Origin: an uncultured Azospirillum sp. | GTDB taxonomy: Bacteria > Pseudomonadota > Alphaproteobacteria > RF32 > CAG-239 | Assembly (NCBI GenBank): GCA_900539605.1 | Contig: UQCS01000005.1 | Coordinates: 16,190-80,189, forward strand | DNA: 64,000 bases | Direction: 5' to 3' | Program-made: the position numbers and the translations under genes | The notes under the pieces: generated by a model | Seen by the model: the letters and a program-made list of their open reading frames with translations, nothing else | What the model was told of the DNA's origin: nothing | Database searches by the model: none | Shown here: positions 44,230 through 52,368 of the stretch, piece by piece | Layout: each line of letters starts with the position of its first letter | Numbering within the stretch: position 1 is the stretch's first letter

Positions 44230-46311
44230 ATGCGGCCGTCATTTTTATATCCGTTGTTTGCTTCACCTTCATCAATTCGGGGGGTCGGCGACAAATATCT
44301 CGGACTTTTGCACAACCTCGGGATCGACCGGATCACCGACCTGCTCTGGCATCTGCCGTACACCTGTAACGACCGGCGACGTTCTTCCTCGGTAGCCAAT
44401 TTGAAAAACGGCGAAATAAATACCGTAAAGATTCGGGTTGTGGAACACTTAGCCCCCAAGAGCCGCAAACAGCCTTATCAGGTTTTATGCGAAGATGACA
44501 GCGGACAAATCACTCTGGTCTTTTTCAAAGCTTATCCCGATTCTATCCAAAAGAACCTGCCGCTTGGCGCCGAACGGGTCATCAGCGGCAAAGTTGAACT
44601 TTTTAATGGTCGCTGGCAAATGAGCCACCCCGATTATATTGCCGCGCCCGAAAACAGCCGGCAGATTCCCGAAATTGAACCGGTTTACGGTCTCACGGCC
44701 GGCATTACCAACAAATTTATCAGCCGGCTGATATACAATGCCCTGCCCCTGATTCCGGCTTTGCCGGAATGGCTGGAATCCAACCATATGAAAACGCTCG
44801 GTTTTCCGGCTTTCAAAACCGCATTGCAACAGGTTCACCATCCTGATGGCACCGTGGCTTTACTGCCGTCTTCTCCGGCACGGATGCGGCTGGCTTATGA
44901 CGAACTGCTCGCCAACCAGCTGTCACTGGCTCTGGTACGTGCCAAAGTCAAGAAGCAGCCGGGACGCCAAATTGCCGGCAACGGATTGTTGCGCCGCAAA
45001 GTTTTAGACCACTTGCCATTTAAACTGACCGCTGCGCAACAAAAAGTTCTTGCCGAAATATCGGCCGATCAGGCGGCAGCAAGCCGAATGCTGCGGCTGC
45101 TTCAGGGAGATGTCGGCAGCGGCAAAACAATCGTCGCGCTTTTAACCATGCTCAATGCGGTTGAATGCGGTTATCAGGCAGCCATCATGGCACCGACAGA
45201 AATTCTGGCCAAACAGCATTTTGACACTATTGCACCCTTATGTGAAGAAGCGGGATTGAAAGCAGCCTTGCTTACCGGCCGCATAAAAGGAAAATCGCGC
45301 ACTTTGCTGTTAGAACAATTGCAACAGGGGAAAATCAATATTTTGATCGGCACCCATGCGTTGTTTGTCGAAGATGTTGTTTTTAACGATCTTGCCTGTG
45401 TCGTGATAGACGAGCAACACCGTTTCGGCGTTCATCAGCGTTTGAACTTGTCCGCCAAAGGCAACCGCGCCGACGTGTTGGTGATGACGGCAACGCCAAT
45501 TCCACGGACGCTGATCCTCACCGCATTCGGTGATATGGAATACTCGAAAATTGACCAACTTCCGGAAGGACGAAAGCCGGTAGACACCCGGGTAATACCG
45601 TTAACGCGGATTGATGAGATTATTCCGGCCTTGCAGCGTAAAATCGCTGCCGGCGAGAGAGTTTACTGGGTGTGTCCGTTGGTCGAAGAATCCGAAAAGC
45701 TTGATCTTGCCGCTGCCGAAAATCGTTTTGAAATCTTGCAAAAAACTTTTGGCGCCGATGTCGGGTTGGTTCACGGCAAAATGAAAGAAAAGCAAAAAGA
45801 TGAAATTATGGAACGTTTCAAAAACGGCGAAATCAAATTGCTGGTGGCAACCACCGTTATTGAAGTCGGCGTCAATGTGCCGGAAGCTACGGTGATGATT
45901 ATCGAACATGCCGAACGCTTCGGTCTTGCCCAGCTTCACCAGCTGCGCGGCCGGGTTAAACGCGGCTGCCGGCCCGCCATCTGTATTTTGTTGTACGGCT
46001 ATCCGCTGGGGGCAACTTCTCGTGCGCGCCTCAACATTATGCGCGACACCGAAGACGGCTTTGCGATCGCCGAAGAAGACTTAAAACTGCGCGGCGGCGG
46101 CGAAATCCTCGGAACCCGCCAATCGGGTTGCGAAAACTTCAAGTTGGCGCAAATGCCTGAACATCAAAATCTGTTAATTACAGCCAATAAAGACGCCCGA
46201 ATGATTCTTGCCGCCGATCCCGAACTGACCTCGCCCCGCGGACAAGCCTTGCGTACCCTGCTTTATTTGTTCGAACGCGATGATGCGGTCAAAACTTATC
46301 TGGCGGGATAA
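44230..46311 (+). CDS. recG: ATP-dependent DNA helicase RecG
   Basis: This 693-aa helicase remodels stalled forks and Holliday junctions. The wedge domain is N-terminal (GVGDKYLGLLHNLGIDRITDLLWHLP and an OB fold), followed by the motor: Walker A GDVGSGKT, DEQHRFGVHQR, TATPIPRTL, and the C-terminal VIEVGVNVPEATVMIIEHAERFGLAQLHQLRGRV. The length matches the family. The ATG at 44230 is directly in the divergent mfd-recG interval. Confidence 0.97.
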   Translation: MRPSFLYPLFASPSSIRGVGDKYLGLLHNLGIDRITDLLWHLPYTCNDRRRSSSVANLKNGEINTVKIRVVEHLAPKSRKQPYQVLCEDDSGQITLVFFKAYPDSIQKNLPLGAERVISGKVELFNGRWQMSHPDYIAAPENSRQIPEIEPVYGLTAGITNKFISRLIYNALPLIPALPEWLESNHMKTLGFPAFKTALQQVHHPDGTVALLPSSPARMRLAYDELLANQLSLALVRAKVKKQPGRQIAGNGLLRRKVLDHLPFKLTAAQQKVLAEISADQAAASRMLRLLQGDVGSGKTIVALLTMLNAVECGYQAAIMAPTEILAKQHFDTIAPLCEEAGLKAALLTGRIKGKSRTLLLEQLQQGKINILIGTHALFVEDVVFNDLACVVIDEQHRFGVHQRLNLSAKGNRADVLVMTATPIPRTLILTAFGDMEYSKIDQLPEGRKPVDTRVIPLTRIDEIIPALQRKIAAGERVYWVCPLVEESEKLDLAAAENRFEILQKTFGADVGLVHGKMKEKQKDEIMERFKNGEIKLLVATTVIEVGVNVPEATVMIIEHAERFGLAQLHQLRGRVKRGCRPAICILLYGYPLGATSRARLNIMRDTEDGFAIAEEDLKLRGGGEILGTRQSGCENFKLAQMPEHQNLLITANKDARMILAADPELTSPRGQALRTLLYLFERDDAVKTYLAG

Positions 46312-46327
46312 AGCGTTGCAGATTCCG

Positions 46328-46771
46328 TTAAGCCAGTTCTTCCACGGTTTTGTGTCCGGTGGCAAAATCTTTAACAACCAACGTTGTTACCGGTGCCAGC
46401 GAATGTTTTTCAAACAGCAGCCCGTGCCCTAGGCACAATCCCATAATAATGTTAAGGTCCGTGTTCTGACTGTTCAGATAATCGGCCTGAGAAACCGGGT
46501 CACAACTGGGTCCGCACATGCCGGCGTCAATTTCCGAAGCGTTAAGACCGCTTTCCTTACAATGAACCAGGTAAATTTCAAATCCGGCTTCCTGCAGCAA
46601 AACGGCAAGCTTTTTGGCATAAGCAAACATGCCGGCACAGCTGGCAATACCCAGCCGTTCAAAGTCCGACAGCTTGGAAAAATCGATCAGTTCCTGCAGT
46701 CTGGATTTGTTTTTTGCTTGCGCCGTTATCTGCATTTGACGTTTTTCGGCATCGGAATAATGACCTTTCAT
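46328..46771 (-). CDS. DUF1847 Cys-rich protein
   Basis: This 147-aa cytosolic protein carries conserved cysteines in IASCAGMF, VHCKESG, GMCGPSCDP and GLCLGHG, then the ending LAPVTTLVVKDFATGHKT, a pattern I recognise as DUF1847, a presumed metal-binding family of unknown function. AAGGAG precedes the ATG at 46771. It is convergent with recG, the two stops lying only 16 bases apart with no terminator between them. The regular Cys and His spacing suggests binding of zinc or an Fe-S cluster; this is inference. Confidence 0.78.
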   Translation of the reverse strand: MKGHYSDAEKRQMQITAQAKNKSRLQELIDFSKLSDFERLGIASCAGMFAYAKKLAVLLQEAGFEIYLVHCKESGLNASEIDAGMCGPSCDPVSQADYLNSQNTDLNIIMGLCLGHGLLFEKHSLAPVTTLVVKDFATGHKTVEELA

Positions 46772-46821
46772 AACAGTTTTTCTCCTTATGATAATGTGCT
46801 CTCCTTCGTATTAACGCAAAA

Positions 46822-46860
46822 AAAATAAACACTCAAGCTTTTTATGCTTAAGTGTTTATT
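46822..46860 (-). terminator. Terminator of the 46879-47256 gene
   Basis: Stem AATAAACACTTAAGC/GCTTGAGTGTTTATT on the minus strand followed by TTTTTT, one of the strongest in the window. Confidence 0.92.
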
Positions 46861-46878
46861 CAATAGCCGGCAAGCAGT

Positions 46879-47256
46879 TTATGCTTCCCGATACTTTTTC
46901 CATTCTGCCGAGGCTTTGTCTTGTGCCTCGAGCGCATTAGCCAGCTTGAGACACACCGGCTTCAGAGGGTTTCCGTCGACGATAGAAGTTTCGACATAGC
47001 TGAGGAAACGTCGTTCGTGCTTCAGAACCAGCCAAATCAGCTGTTCTTTCTGATCGTTCAGAAATACGAAGTCCGGAAACTCGGATGTCGTTTTTGCCTG
47101 TGCCGCCTTTTCCAACCAACATTGAGCTACTTCAAACATCATCAGGACTTCGCCCGGATTTTTGGGCATGATTTCACCGGTTAAAAACATAGAAGCCATG
47201 TTAACGGCGACATCGTAGTTTTCTTTGGCTGCATTGATAAGCTGTTGCATATTCAT
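46879..47256 (-). CDS. Orphan cytosolic protein of 125 residues
   Basis: I do not recognise this protein. It is predicted mostly helical, with MNMQQLINAAKENYDVAVNM at the start and a central Trp/Leu-rich region (QCWLEKAAQAK, QLIWLVLKHERRF). No signal or membrane segment is seen. A TTG at 47265 is in frame, but ATG at 47256 is chosen. It is a single-gene unit with a perfect-consensus promoter (47289-47316) and a very strong terminator (46822-46860), so it should be highly expressed. The leader has no Shine-Dalgarno sequence. Confidence 0.75.
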   Translation of the reverse strand: MNMQQLINAAKENYDVAVNMASMFLTGEIMPKNPGEVLMMFEVAQCWLEKAAQAKTTSEFPDFVFLNDQKEQLIWLVLKHERRFLSYVETSIVDGNPLKPVCLKLANALEAQDKASAEWKKYREA

Positions 47257-47288
47257 AGTAATCAAGTTTATAATTTTCTAACTTTTAA

Positions 47289-47316
47289 ATTATACAAAAA
47301 AACAACATTTTGTCAA
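47289..47316 (-). promoter_or_regulatory. Perfect consensus sigma-70 promoter
   Basis: Minus strand: TTGACA (47316-47311), 16-base spacer, TATAAT (47294-47289). Both hexamers are exact. It drives the orphan gene at 47256. Confidence 0.8.
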
Positions 47317-47379
47317 TCGGGCTTTTTCTTTTAAAAATCAGACTGTTTTTTTATATTTTCAACGTTCTGTTTCAAAAGA

Positions 47380-47666
47380 CAACGACCGAAAACCTTGCTG
47401 CTTTGACCCGGCCGCGCCGGCCCTACCGCTAACCGTCATACATACAATGGCAAAGGAGTTTTTTTCCGCAAAGCTGTAAGCTTTTTGGGGCCATGCACCT
47501 AGCGCATGGTTTTCGGGATACAATAAATTTCCGCTAACTAACGCAAGTGGTATTAGCTGTTGGAACTACGTTCGCCCGGTCCAACGGCTGCGTAAGCCTG
47601 ACGGCTGGGCTGGTATGCTTACATCTGCCTGCTTGCGCCGGTCATGTTACGCTCAAACCATAAGAA
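47380..47666. ncRNA. Candidate structured RNA between rpoD and an orphan gene
   Basis: Several stem-loops follow one another: GGCCGCGCCGGCC (about 47410), AAAGC/GCTTT (47470-47484), CCATGC/GCATGG (47491-47509), GTTGGA/TCCAAC (47559-47585) and GTAAGC/GCTTAC (47592-47622), followed on the plus strand by a strong bidirectional terminator. The GC content is higher than in the flanking AT-rich bases. No motif of tmRNA, RNase P RNA, 4.5S RNA or a tRNA is visible. Either strand is possible; the terminator fits the plus strand. Confidence 0.4.
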
Positions 47667-47698
47667 AAAAAACTCCCTCAAACCGGGAGTTTTTTCTT
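47667..47698. terminator. Bidirectional terminator at the end of rpoD
   Basis: AAAAAACTCCC/GGGAGTTTTTT is symmetric, so it can stop rpoD on the minus strand and any plus-strand transcript from the structured region. Confidence 0.88.
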
Positions 47699-49786
47699 TT
47701 ATTGATCCAGAAACGAACGCAACTTGCGTGACCGGCTCGGATGTTTCAGCTTGCGCAGCGCCTTGGCCTCAATTTGGCGGATACGCTCACGGGTAACGTT
47801 AAATTGTTGTCCCACTTCTTCCAAAGTATGGTCGGTATTCATACCGATACCGAAACGCATCCGCAAAACCCGTTCTTCACGCGGTGTCAGCGACGACAGA
47901 ATGCGGGTGCAGGTCTCTTTTAGGTTGGTATGAATGGCCGAATCAAGCGGCTGCAGAGCGCTCTCGTCGGGAATAAAATCGCCGAGGGAAGAATCTTCTT
48001 CATCGCCGACCGGAGATTCCAAACTGACCGGTTCTTTGGCAATTTTCATCACTTTGCGCACTTTTTCAAGCGGCATCGACAACCGGGCAGCCAGTTCTTC
48101 CGGTACCGGTTCCCGCCCCATTTCAGACAACATTTGTCGTGAAGTTCTAACCAGTTTATTAATCGTTTCAATCATATGAACCGGGATACGGATTGTTCTT
48201 GCCTGATCGGCAATCGAACGCGTAATTGCCTGGCGGATCCACCAGGTGGCATAAGTTGAGAATTTATAACCGCGGCGATATTCAAACTTGTCAACCGCCT
48301 TCATCAGTCCGATATTGCCTTCCTGAATCAGATCCAGGAACTGCAAACCGCGGTTGGTATATTTTTTTGCAATTGAGATAACCAGGCGCAGGTTGGCTTC
48401 AATCATCTCTTTTTTGGCACGTTCGGCTTCACGTTCGCCTTTCTTAATGGTGTCAACCATCCGACGATATTCGGTAATCGGCAAACCGCATTCCTGAGCC
48501 ATACGGGCAACGCTGTCGCGTAGTTCGACGACCTCGGCACCGTATTTGTTTACAAAATCCTGCCAGTGCTTGTCTTTTTTGTGCGAAACGTTTTCGACCC
48601 AGTTCGGATCCAATTCCGATTTTTGATACACATCAAGAAAATCTTCCCGCTTAATCTTGCAGGCAAGTGCATAACGCAGCAATTTGCCTTCCAAGCCCAT
48701 CAAACGTTTGTTAAGATCGTTCAGTTGTTCTACCAGTTGTTCAATTCGGACGGTATTAAGGTGGATTGAGCTCATCAGTTCGACTAACTCTTTTTTGACT
48801 TGAACATATTGCTTTTCAACGGCAGGTTTAATGCTTTTTCCTGCCAGAATCGCTTCCACCCGTTGGCTCTGGATTTTTTTCAAATCGTCGTAATAGCTGG
48901 AGATGCGGGTTAAAATTTCCAGAACCGGTTCCCACAAGGCTTCTTCCATCGCTGAGACAGAAGCCGACGAATGGCCGCCGACCCCGTCTTCGGAATCATC
49001 CATATGCGCCACGCCGTCAACGGCTTCGTCGCCGGCTTCACCGTCAATTCCGGCAGTGTCTTCGTCTTCATCAGCGTTTTCTTCGTCGTCTACGGTGTCT
49101 TCCAGATCAATATCGTCGGTCAGATCCTCGTCAATATCATCCAGGTTTTCTTTCTTTTCCAACTCGGCGGCCACTTTTTCCAAGTCGTCTACCGGTGCAC
49201 TTTCTTCATCTTCATAAACCAGAGCTTCCGGGTCGTCGCCGTACATCATTTCCAAGTCGACTACATCGCGCAGCTGCATTTTGCCGGAAAGCAGATCATC
49301 TTTCCATCCCGCAATCGCCTTAATCGTCATGGGGCTTTCGCACAAACCGTCGATCATGACGGTTTTGCCAGCTTCAATCCGTTTGGCGATCGCAATTTCA
49401 CCTTCGCGCGACAGCAGTTCCACCGAGCCCATTTCTTTTAAATACATCCGGACCGGGTCATCGTAACGCCCCATGTCTTTTTCGTCAAAATTGCCTGATT
49501 CTTCAAAGTCGGTATCGTCTTCCGTTTCTTCTTCGGGTTCAAAATTATCGGCTTCGGATTCAGAGATAATACTGATTCCCATATCCGAAATTTCCGACAT
49601 TATATCCTCAATTTGTTCGGAAGATTCCTTATCGGACGGCAAAGCTTTGTTGAGTTCTTCCACCGTGATGTAGCCGCGGGCTTTTCCTTTTTCGACCACC
49701 CGTTTGATAGCGCTTCCCAAACTGTCAATCAACGGGGCGTCGACAGCGCCGGCCTCATAAAAGTCTTGATTTTCTGTATCTGACAT
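47699..49786 (-). CDS. rpoD: RNA polymerase primary sigma factor (sigma-70)
   Basis: This 695-aa protein is the housekeeping sigma factor. Region 1.1 is at the N-terminus, region 1.2 at DPVRMYLKEMGSVELL, region 2 at IQEGNIGLMKAVDKFEYRRGYKFSTYATWWIRQAI, region 3 at PVHMIETINKL and region 4 at TLEEVGQQFNVTRERIRQIE. The non-conserved insert holds an extremely acidic stretch (about residues 195-280, Asp/Glu in more than half of the positions). ATG at 49786 (MSDTENQ) follows GGGAAAAAAT; an upstream in-frame TTG is less likely. It lies 178 bases after dnaG on the same strand, with its own promoter. Confidence 0.96.
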   Translation of the reverse strand: MSDTENQDFYEAGAVDAPLIDSLGSAIKRVVEKGKARGYITVEELNKALPSDKESSEQIEDIMSEISDMGISIISESEADNFEPEEETEDDTDFEESGNFDEKDMGRYDDPVRMYLKEMGSVELLSREGEIAIAKRIEAGKTVMIDGLCESPMTIKAIAGWKDDLLSGKMQLRDVVDLEMMYGDDPEALVYEDEESAPVDDLEKVAAELEKKENLDDIDEDLTDDIDLEDTVDDEENADEDEDTAGIDGEAGDEAVDGVAHMDDSEDGVGGHSSASVSAMEEALWEPVLEILTRISSYYDDLKKIQSQRVEAILAGKSIKPAVEKQYVQVKKELVELMSSIHLNTVRIEQLVEQLNDLNKRLMGLEGKLLRYALACKIKREDFLDVYQKSELDPNWVENVSHKKDKHWQDFVNKYGAEVVELRDSVARMAQECGLPITEYRRMVDTIKKGEREAERAKKEMIEANLRLVISIAKKYTNRGLQFLDLIQEGNIGLMKAVDKFEYRRGYKFSTYATWWIRQAITRSIADQARTIRIPVHMIETINKLVRTSRQMLSEMGREPVPEELAARLSMPLEKVRKVMKIAKEPVSLESPVGDEEDSSLGDFIPDESALQPLDSAIHTNLKETCTRILSSLTPREERVLRMRFGIGMNTDHTLEEVGQQFNVTRERIRQIEAKALRKLKHPSRSRKLRSFLDQ

Positions 49787-49853
49787 ATTTTTTCCCAAAA
49801 ATCGATTTTTTCTGCCGAACCTTGCATTCGGAGAACAAGTTGCTAGCCGCTCT

Positions 49854-49882
49854 TTTTTAGAGTTTTCTTGTCAATTTGTCAA
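49854..49882 (-). promoter_or_regulatory. Promoter upstream of rpoD
   Basis: Minus strand: TTGACA (49882-49877), 17-base spacer, TAAAAA (49859-49854). A second TTGACA overlaps the spacer. It lies in the dnaG-rpoD gap. Confidence 0.55.
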
Positions 49883-49964
49883 CACCACTCTTATAAATAA
49901 TTTCGTCTTTGCAAACGACAATACAACTAAAGTAAGTAATTGTGCCGTTTTGGGAACACCGCTG

Positions 49965-51797
49965 TCATTCGATATTTTTTTCAGCCAGCAGGAGAGCACG
50001 CTCTTTTTTCAACATTTGATAGCGTTGATAAACTTCCTCGGGAAACGACTCGGCAGTTTCAATCCGGCGCCGACAATCGCATATTTCATTGTCAAGCTGC
50101 TTCAGCTGCATTTCTAAAATCGTATTGTCAATATCGCGGCGCAGCTTGCGCAAATCGGGATTTTGCTGCCGAATCATCTGAACCTGCCACAAAGCGTCAA
50201 TATAACGGGAAAAGCCTTCCTCTTTCAAAGCCTGATACAAAGCGGAACTCTCCGTCGGCTCATGTTGATGATAAACTTCCGCCATTTTTTCCAACAGCAG
50301 CCGTAGGCTTTCGTCCCCGATTTCAAACATTCCGGCCTTTTCCTCATATTCGCCGATCAGACACGGATAACAAAACATAGCGGCGGCAATAAACTTGGCG
50401 ACCATCTCGTCCAACGTAATTTTAACCGGCTGCGGTTTGGCGGTATTGTTACGGACTGAAGCATTTTTGCGTTTTGCCGCATTAACAAAGCTTCGTTTTT
50501 CGTCCCCGTTTTCCGGACGCGCAACAACAACCGGTCGAAAACGTGCATAAATACGGCTTTTCATGTCTTGCAAATAATAGCCGCGCACTTTTTCGTCGGT
50601 AATTTTGGACACTTCTTCCAAAAGCGTTTTCTCAAACAGCGCTTTCTGCTCCGGAGTTTCGTCCGGAACAGATTCGACATTTTTGCGCCATAACAAATCT
50701 GCCAACGGCACTGTATTTTGCAGAGCGTTTTCATATTCTTCCGCCCCTTTGGCACGCAGGAACTCGTCCGGATCCATCTTGTCGGGCAAAAAGACATATT
50801 TGAGCGAATAACCGGCTTTCAAAATCGGCAATACCCGATCAATTGAACGCGTCGCAGCATGAACACCGGCATTGTCGCCGTCAAAACACAAAGTTGGTTC
50901 GGGGCAGATTTTCCAAGCTTCGGTAATTTGTTCCTCGGTCAGTGCGGTTCCGAGCGGCGCTACCGCATATTCAAAACCGTATTTTGCCTGGGCAATCACA
51001 TCCATATATCCTTCGCAGACAACAATCCGCCGTTTTTCAAACGCCTTATCGCGCGCATAATTCAAGTTGTAGAGCACTCGCCGTTTGTTAAAAATCGGCG
51101 TATCCGGCGAATTCAGATACTTGGGCTGGCCGTCTCCCATCACCCGTCCGCCGAAAGCGATCACCCTTCCCCGTTTGTCCATGATCGGAATAATGACACG
51201 ATCGCGGAAAAAGTCGTAGATTTTGCCATTTTTTTCCGACAATACAGCCAACCCCAGCTCAATCATATCGCTTTCGCTGACATTCCTCGAAGCCAGCCAG
51301 GCTCTCAATCCGTTATTGTCCGGCGCGTAACCGAGACGAAATTTCTTAATGATGTTTTCGTCAAATCCACGCCGTTCCAAATAGGCCATCGCCGCTTTTC
51401 CGCCGGTCAGACGCAGATTTTTTTCAAAATAGGCAGCCGCCATTTCAGTAATTTCATACCATGAACTGCGTTTTTGGACTTCTTCGGGATTCTCACGACT
51501 GATTTGCGGCACTCTCAAACCGGCTTTGTTAGCCAATTTGGTTACCGCATCAATAAAAGGTAGTCCGTTGGCATCCATTTCGAATTTGATGATGTCTCCA
51601 TGGGCGCCGCAACCGAAACAATGATAAAACCCTTTGGCTTCGTTCACGGTAAAAGACGGCGTTTTTTCATTGTGAAAAGGACACAGTCCCATATATTCCT
51701 TACCCTTGCGGACAAGCTTAACCTTGGCGCCGACGACATCGGCCACCGAGATCCGGGAACGCAGTTCATCCAAAAATTTCTGAAAGTCGGTTTCCAT
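49965..51797 (-). CDS. dnaG: DNA primase
   Basis: This 610-aa enzyme makes RNA primers for replication. The CHC2 zinc finger is visible (C39, H42, C60, C63 in LCPFHNEK and YHCFGCGAHGD), then the TOPRIM catalytic core (VVCEGYMDVIAQAK, AVAPLGTALTEEQ, LCFDGDNAG) and a C-terminal DnaB-interacting helical region. A basic, poorly conserved linker lies near residues 445-465. It begins 7 bases after yqeY and precedes rpoD, the classical macromolecular-synthesis arrangement. Confidence 0.96.
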   Translation of the reverse strand: METDFQKFLDELRSRISVADVVGAKVKLVRKGKEYMGLCPFHNEKTPSFTVNEAKGFYHCFGCGAHGDIIKFEMDANGLPFIDAVTKLANKAGLRVPQISRENPEEVQKRSSWYEITEMAAAYFEKNLRLTGGKAAMAYLERRGFDENIIKKFRLGYAPDNNGLRAWLASRNVSESDMIELGLAVLSEKNGKIYDFFRDRVIIPIMDKRGRVIAFGGRVMGDGQPKYLNSPDTPIFNKRRVLYNLNYARDKAFEKRRIVVCEGYMDVIAQAKYGFEYAVAPLGTALTEEQITEAWKICPEPTLCFDGDNAGVHAATRSIDRVLPILKAGYSLKYVFLPDKMDPDEFLRAKGAEEYENALQNTVPLADLLWRKNVESVPDETPEQKALFEKTLLEEVSKITDEKVRGYYLQDMKSRIYARFRPVVVARPENGDEKRSFVNAAKRKNASVRNNTAKPQPVKITLDEMVAKFIAAAMFCYPCLIGEYEEKAGMFEIGDESLRLLLEKMAEVYHQHEPTESSALYQALKEEGFSRYIDALWQVQMIRQQNPDLRKLRRDIDNTILEMQLKQLDNEICDCRRRIETAESFPEEVYQRYQMLKKERALLLAEKNIE

Positions 51798-51804
51798 CCG
51801 CCGC

Positions 51805-52257
51805 CTAACTCAACATCGCTTTGATTTTGCCTGAAACAGCGCCGAAATCCATTTGACCGGCATATTTCTGCTTCAAAACCCCCATCACTTTGCCCATATC
51901 TTTCATTGATGCGGCGCCGGTTTCGTCAATCGCCGCTCTGACGGCAGCTTCAACTTCGCCATCATCCATTTGCTTGGGCAAAAAGCCCTGAATCACTGCA
52001 ATTTCGGCTTCTTCTTTTTCCGCCAGCTCGGCACGGTCGCCCTCGCGATAAATTTTAGCAGATTCCTGACGCTGTTTAATCATTGTCTGCATCATCGACA
52101 GAATATCGGCCTCGCTTGCACATTCTTTGCCTTTGCCGCGGGCATCAACGTCTTTTTCCTTTATGCCGGCCAAAATCATCCTTACCGTGCTCAAACGTTC
52201 GGTTTCGTGGTTCTTCATGGCTTCTTTGACGGCAGTCTGAATTTCGTCTCTTAACAT
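51805..52257 (-). CDS. yqeY: GatB/YqeY domain protein
   Basis: This 150-aa protein is homologous to the tail domain of the amidotransferase subunit GatB. Typical motifs are LSTVRMILAGIKEKDVDARG, IKQRQESAKIYREGDRAELAEKEEAEIAVIQGFLPKQM and MGKVMGVLKQKYAGQMDFG. It is thought to bind tRNA or act in mischarged tRNA handling, but its exact role is unsettled. It is the first gene of the yqeY-dnaG-rpoD block. AAGGAGAATAAA precedes the start. Confidence 0.93.
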   Translation of the reverse strand: MLRDEIQTAVKEAMKNHETERLSTVRMILAGIKEKDVDARGKGKECASEADILSMMQTMIKQRQESAKIYREGDRAELAEKEEAEIAVIQGFLPKQMDDGEVEAAVRAAIDETGAASMKDMGKVMGVLKQKYAGQMDFGAVSGKIKAMLS

Positions 52258-52368
52258 TTTATTCTCCTTTTATAACCATCTGTATCAAAAACTCTCACAG
52301 TTTGTGATAAAAAATATAACGCTTACAGGCAAAATGCAAGCTAAACATACAAAAGATTTAAAAGGCAA

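Larger units (their letters stand above)
47257..47698. other. Gene-free region upstream of the 46879 gene and downstream of rpoD
   Basis: About 440 bases without a convincing gene. It contains the consensus promoter at 47289-47316 (minus), a strongly structured block from about 47380 (separate entry) and the terminator at 47667-47698. A 38-codon open frame at about 47546-47662 (+) exists but has no other support. Confidence 0.6.

Noticed and set aside
47546..47662. 38-codon open frame in the structured region
   Set aside because: It starts at GTG without a ribosome site, and the hairpins explain the sequence better.
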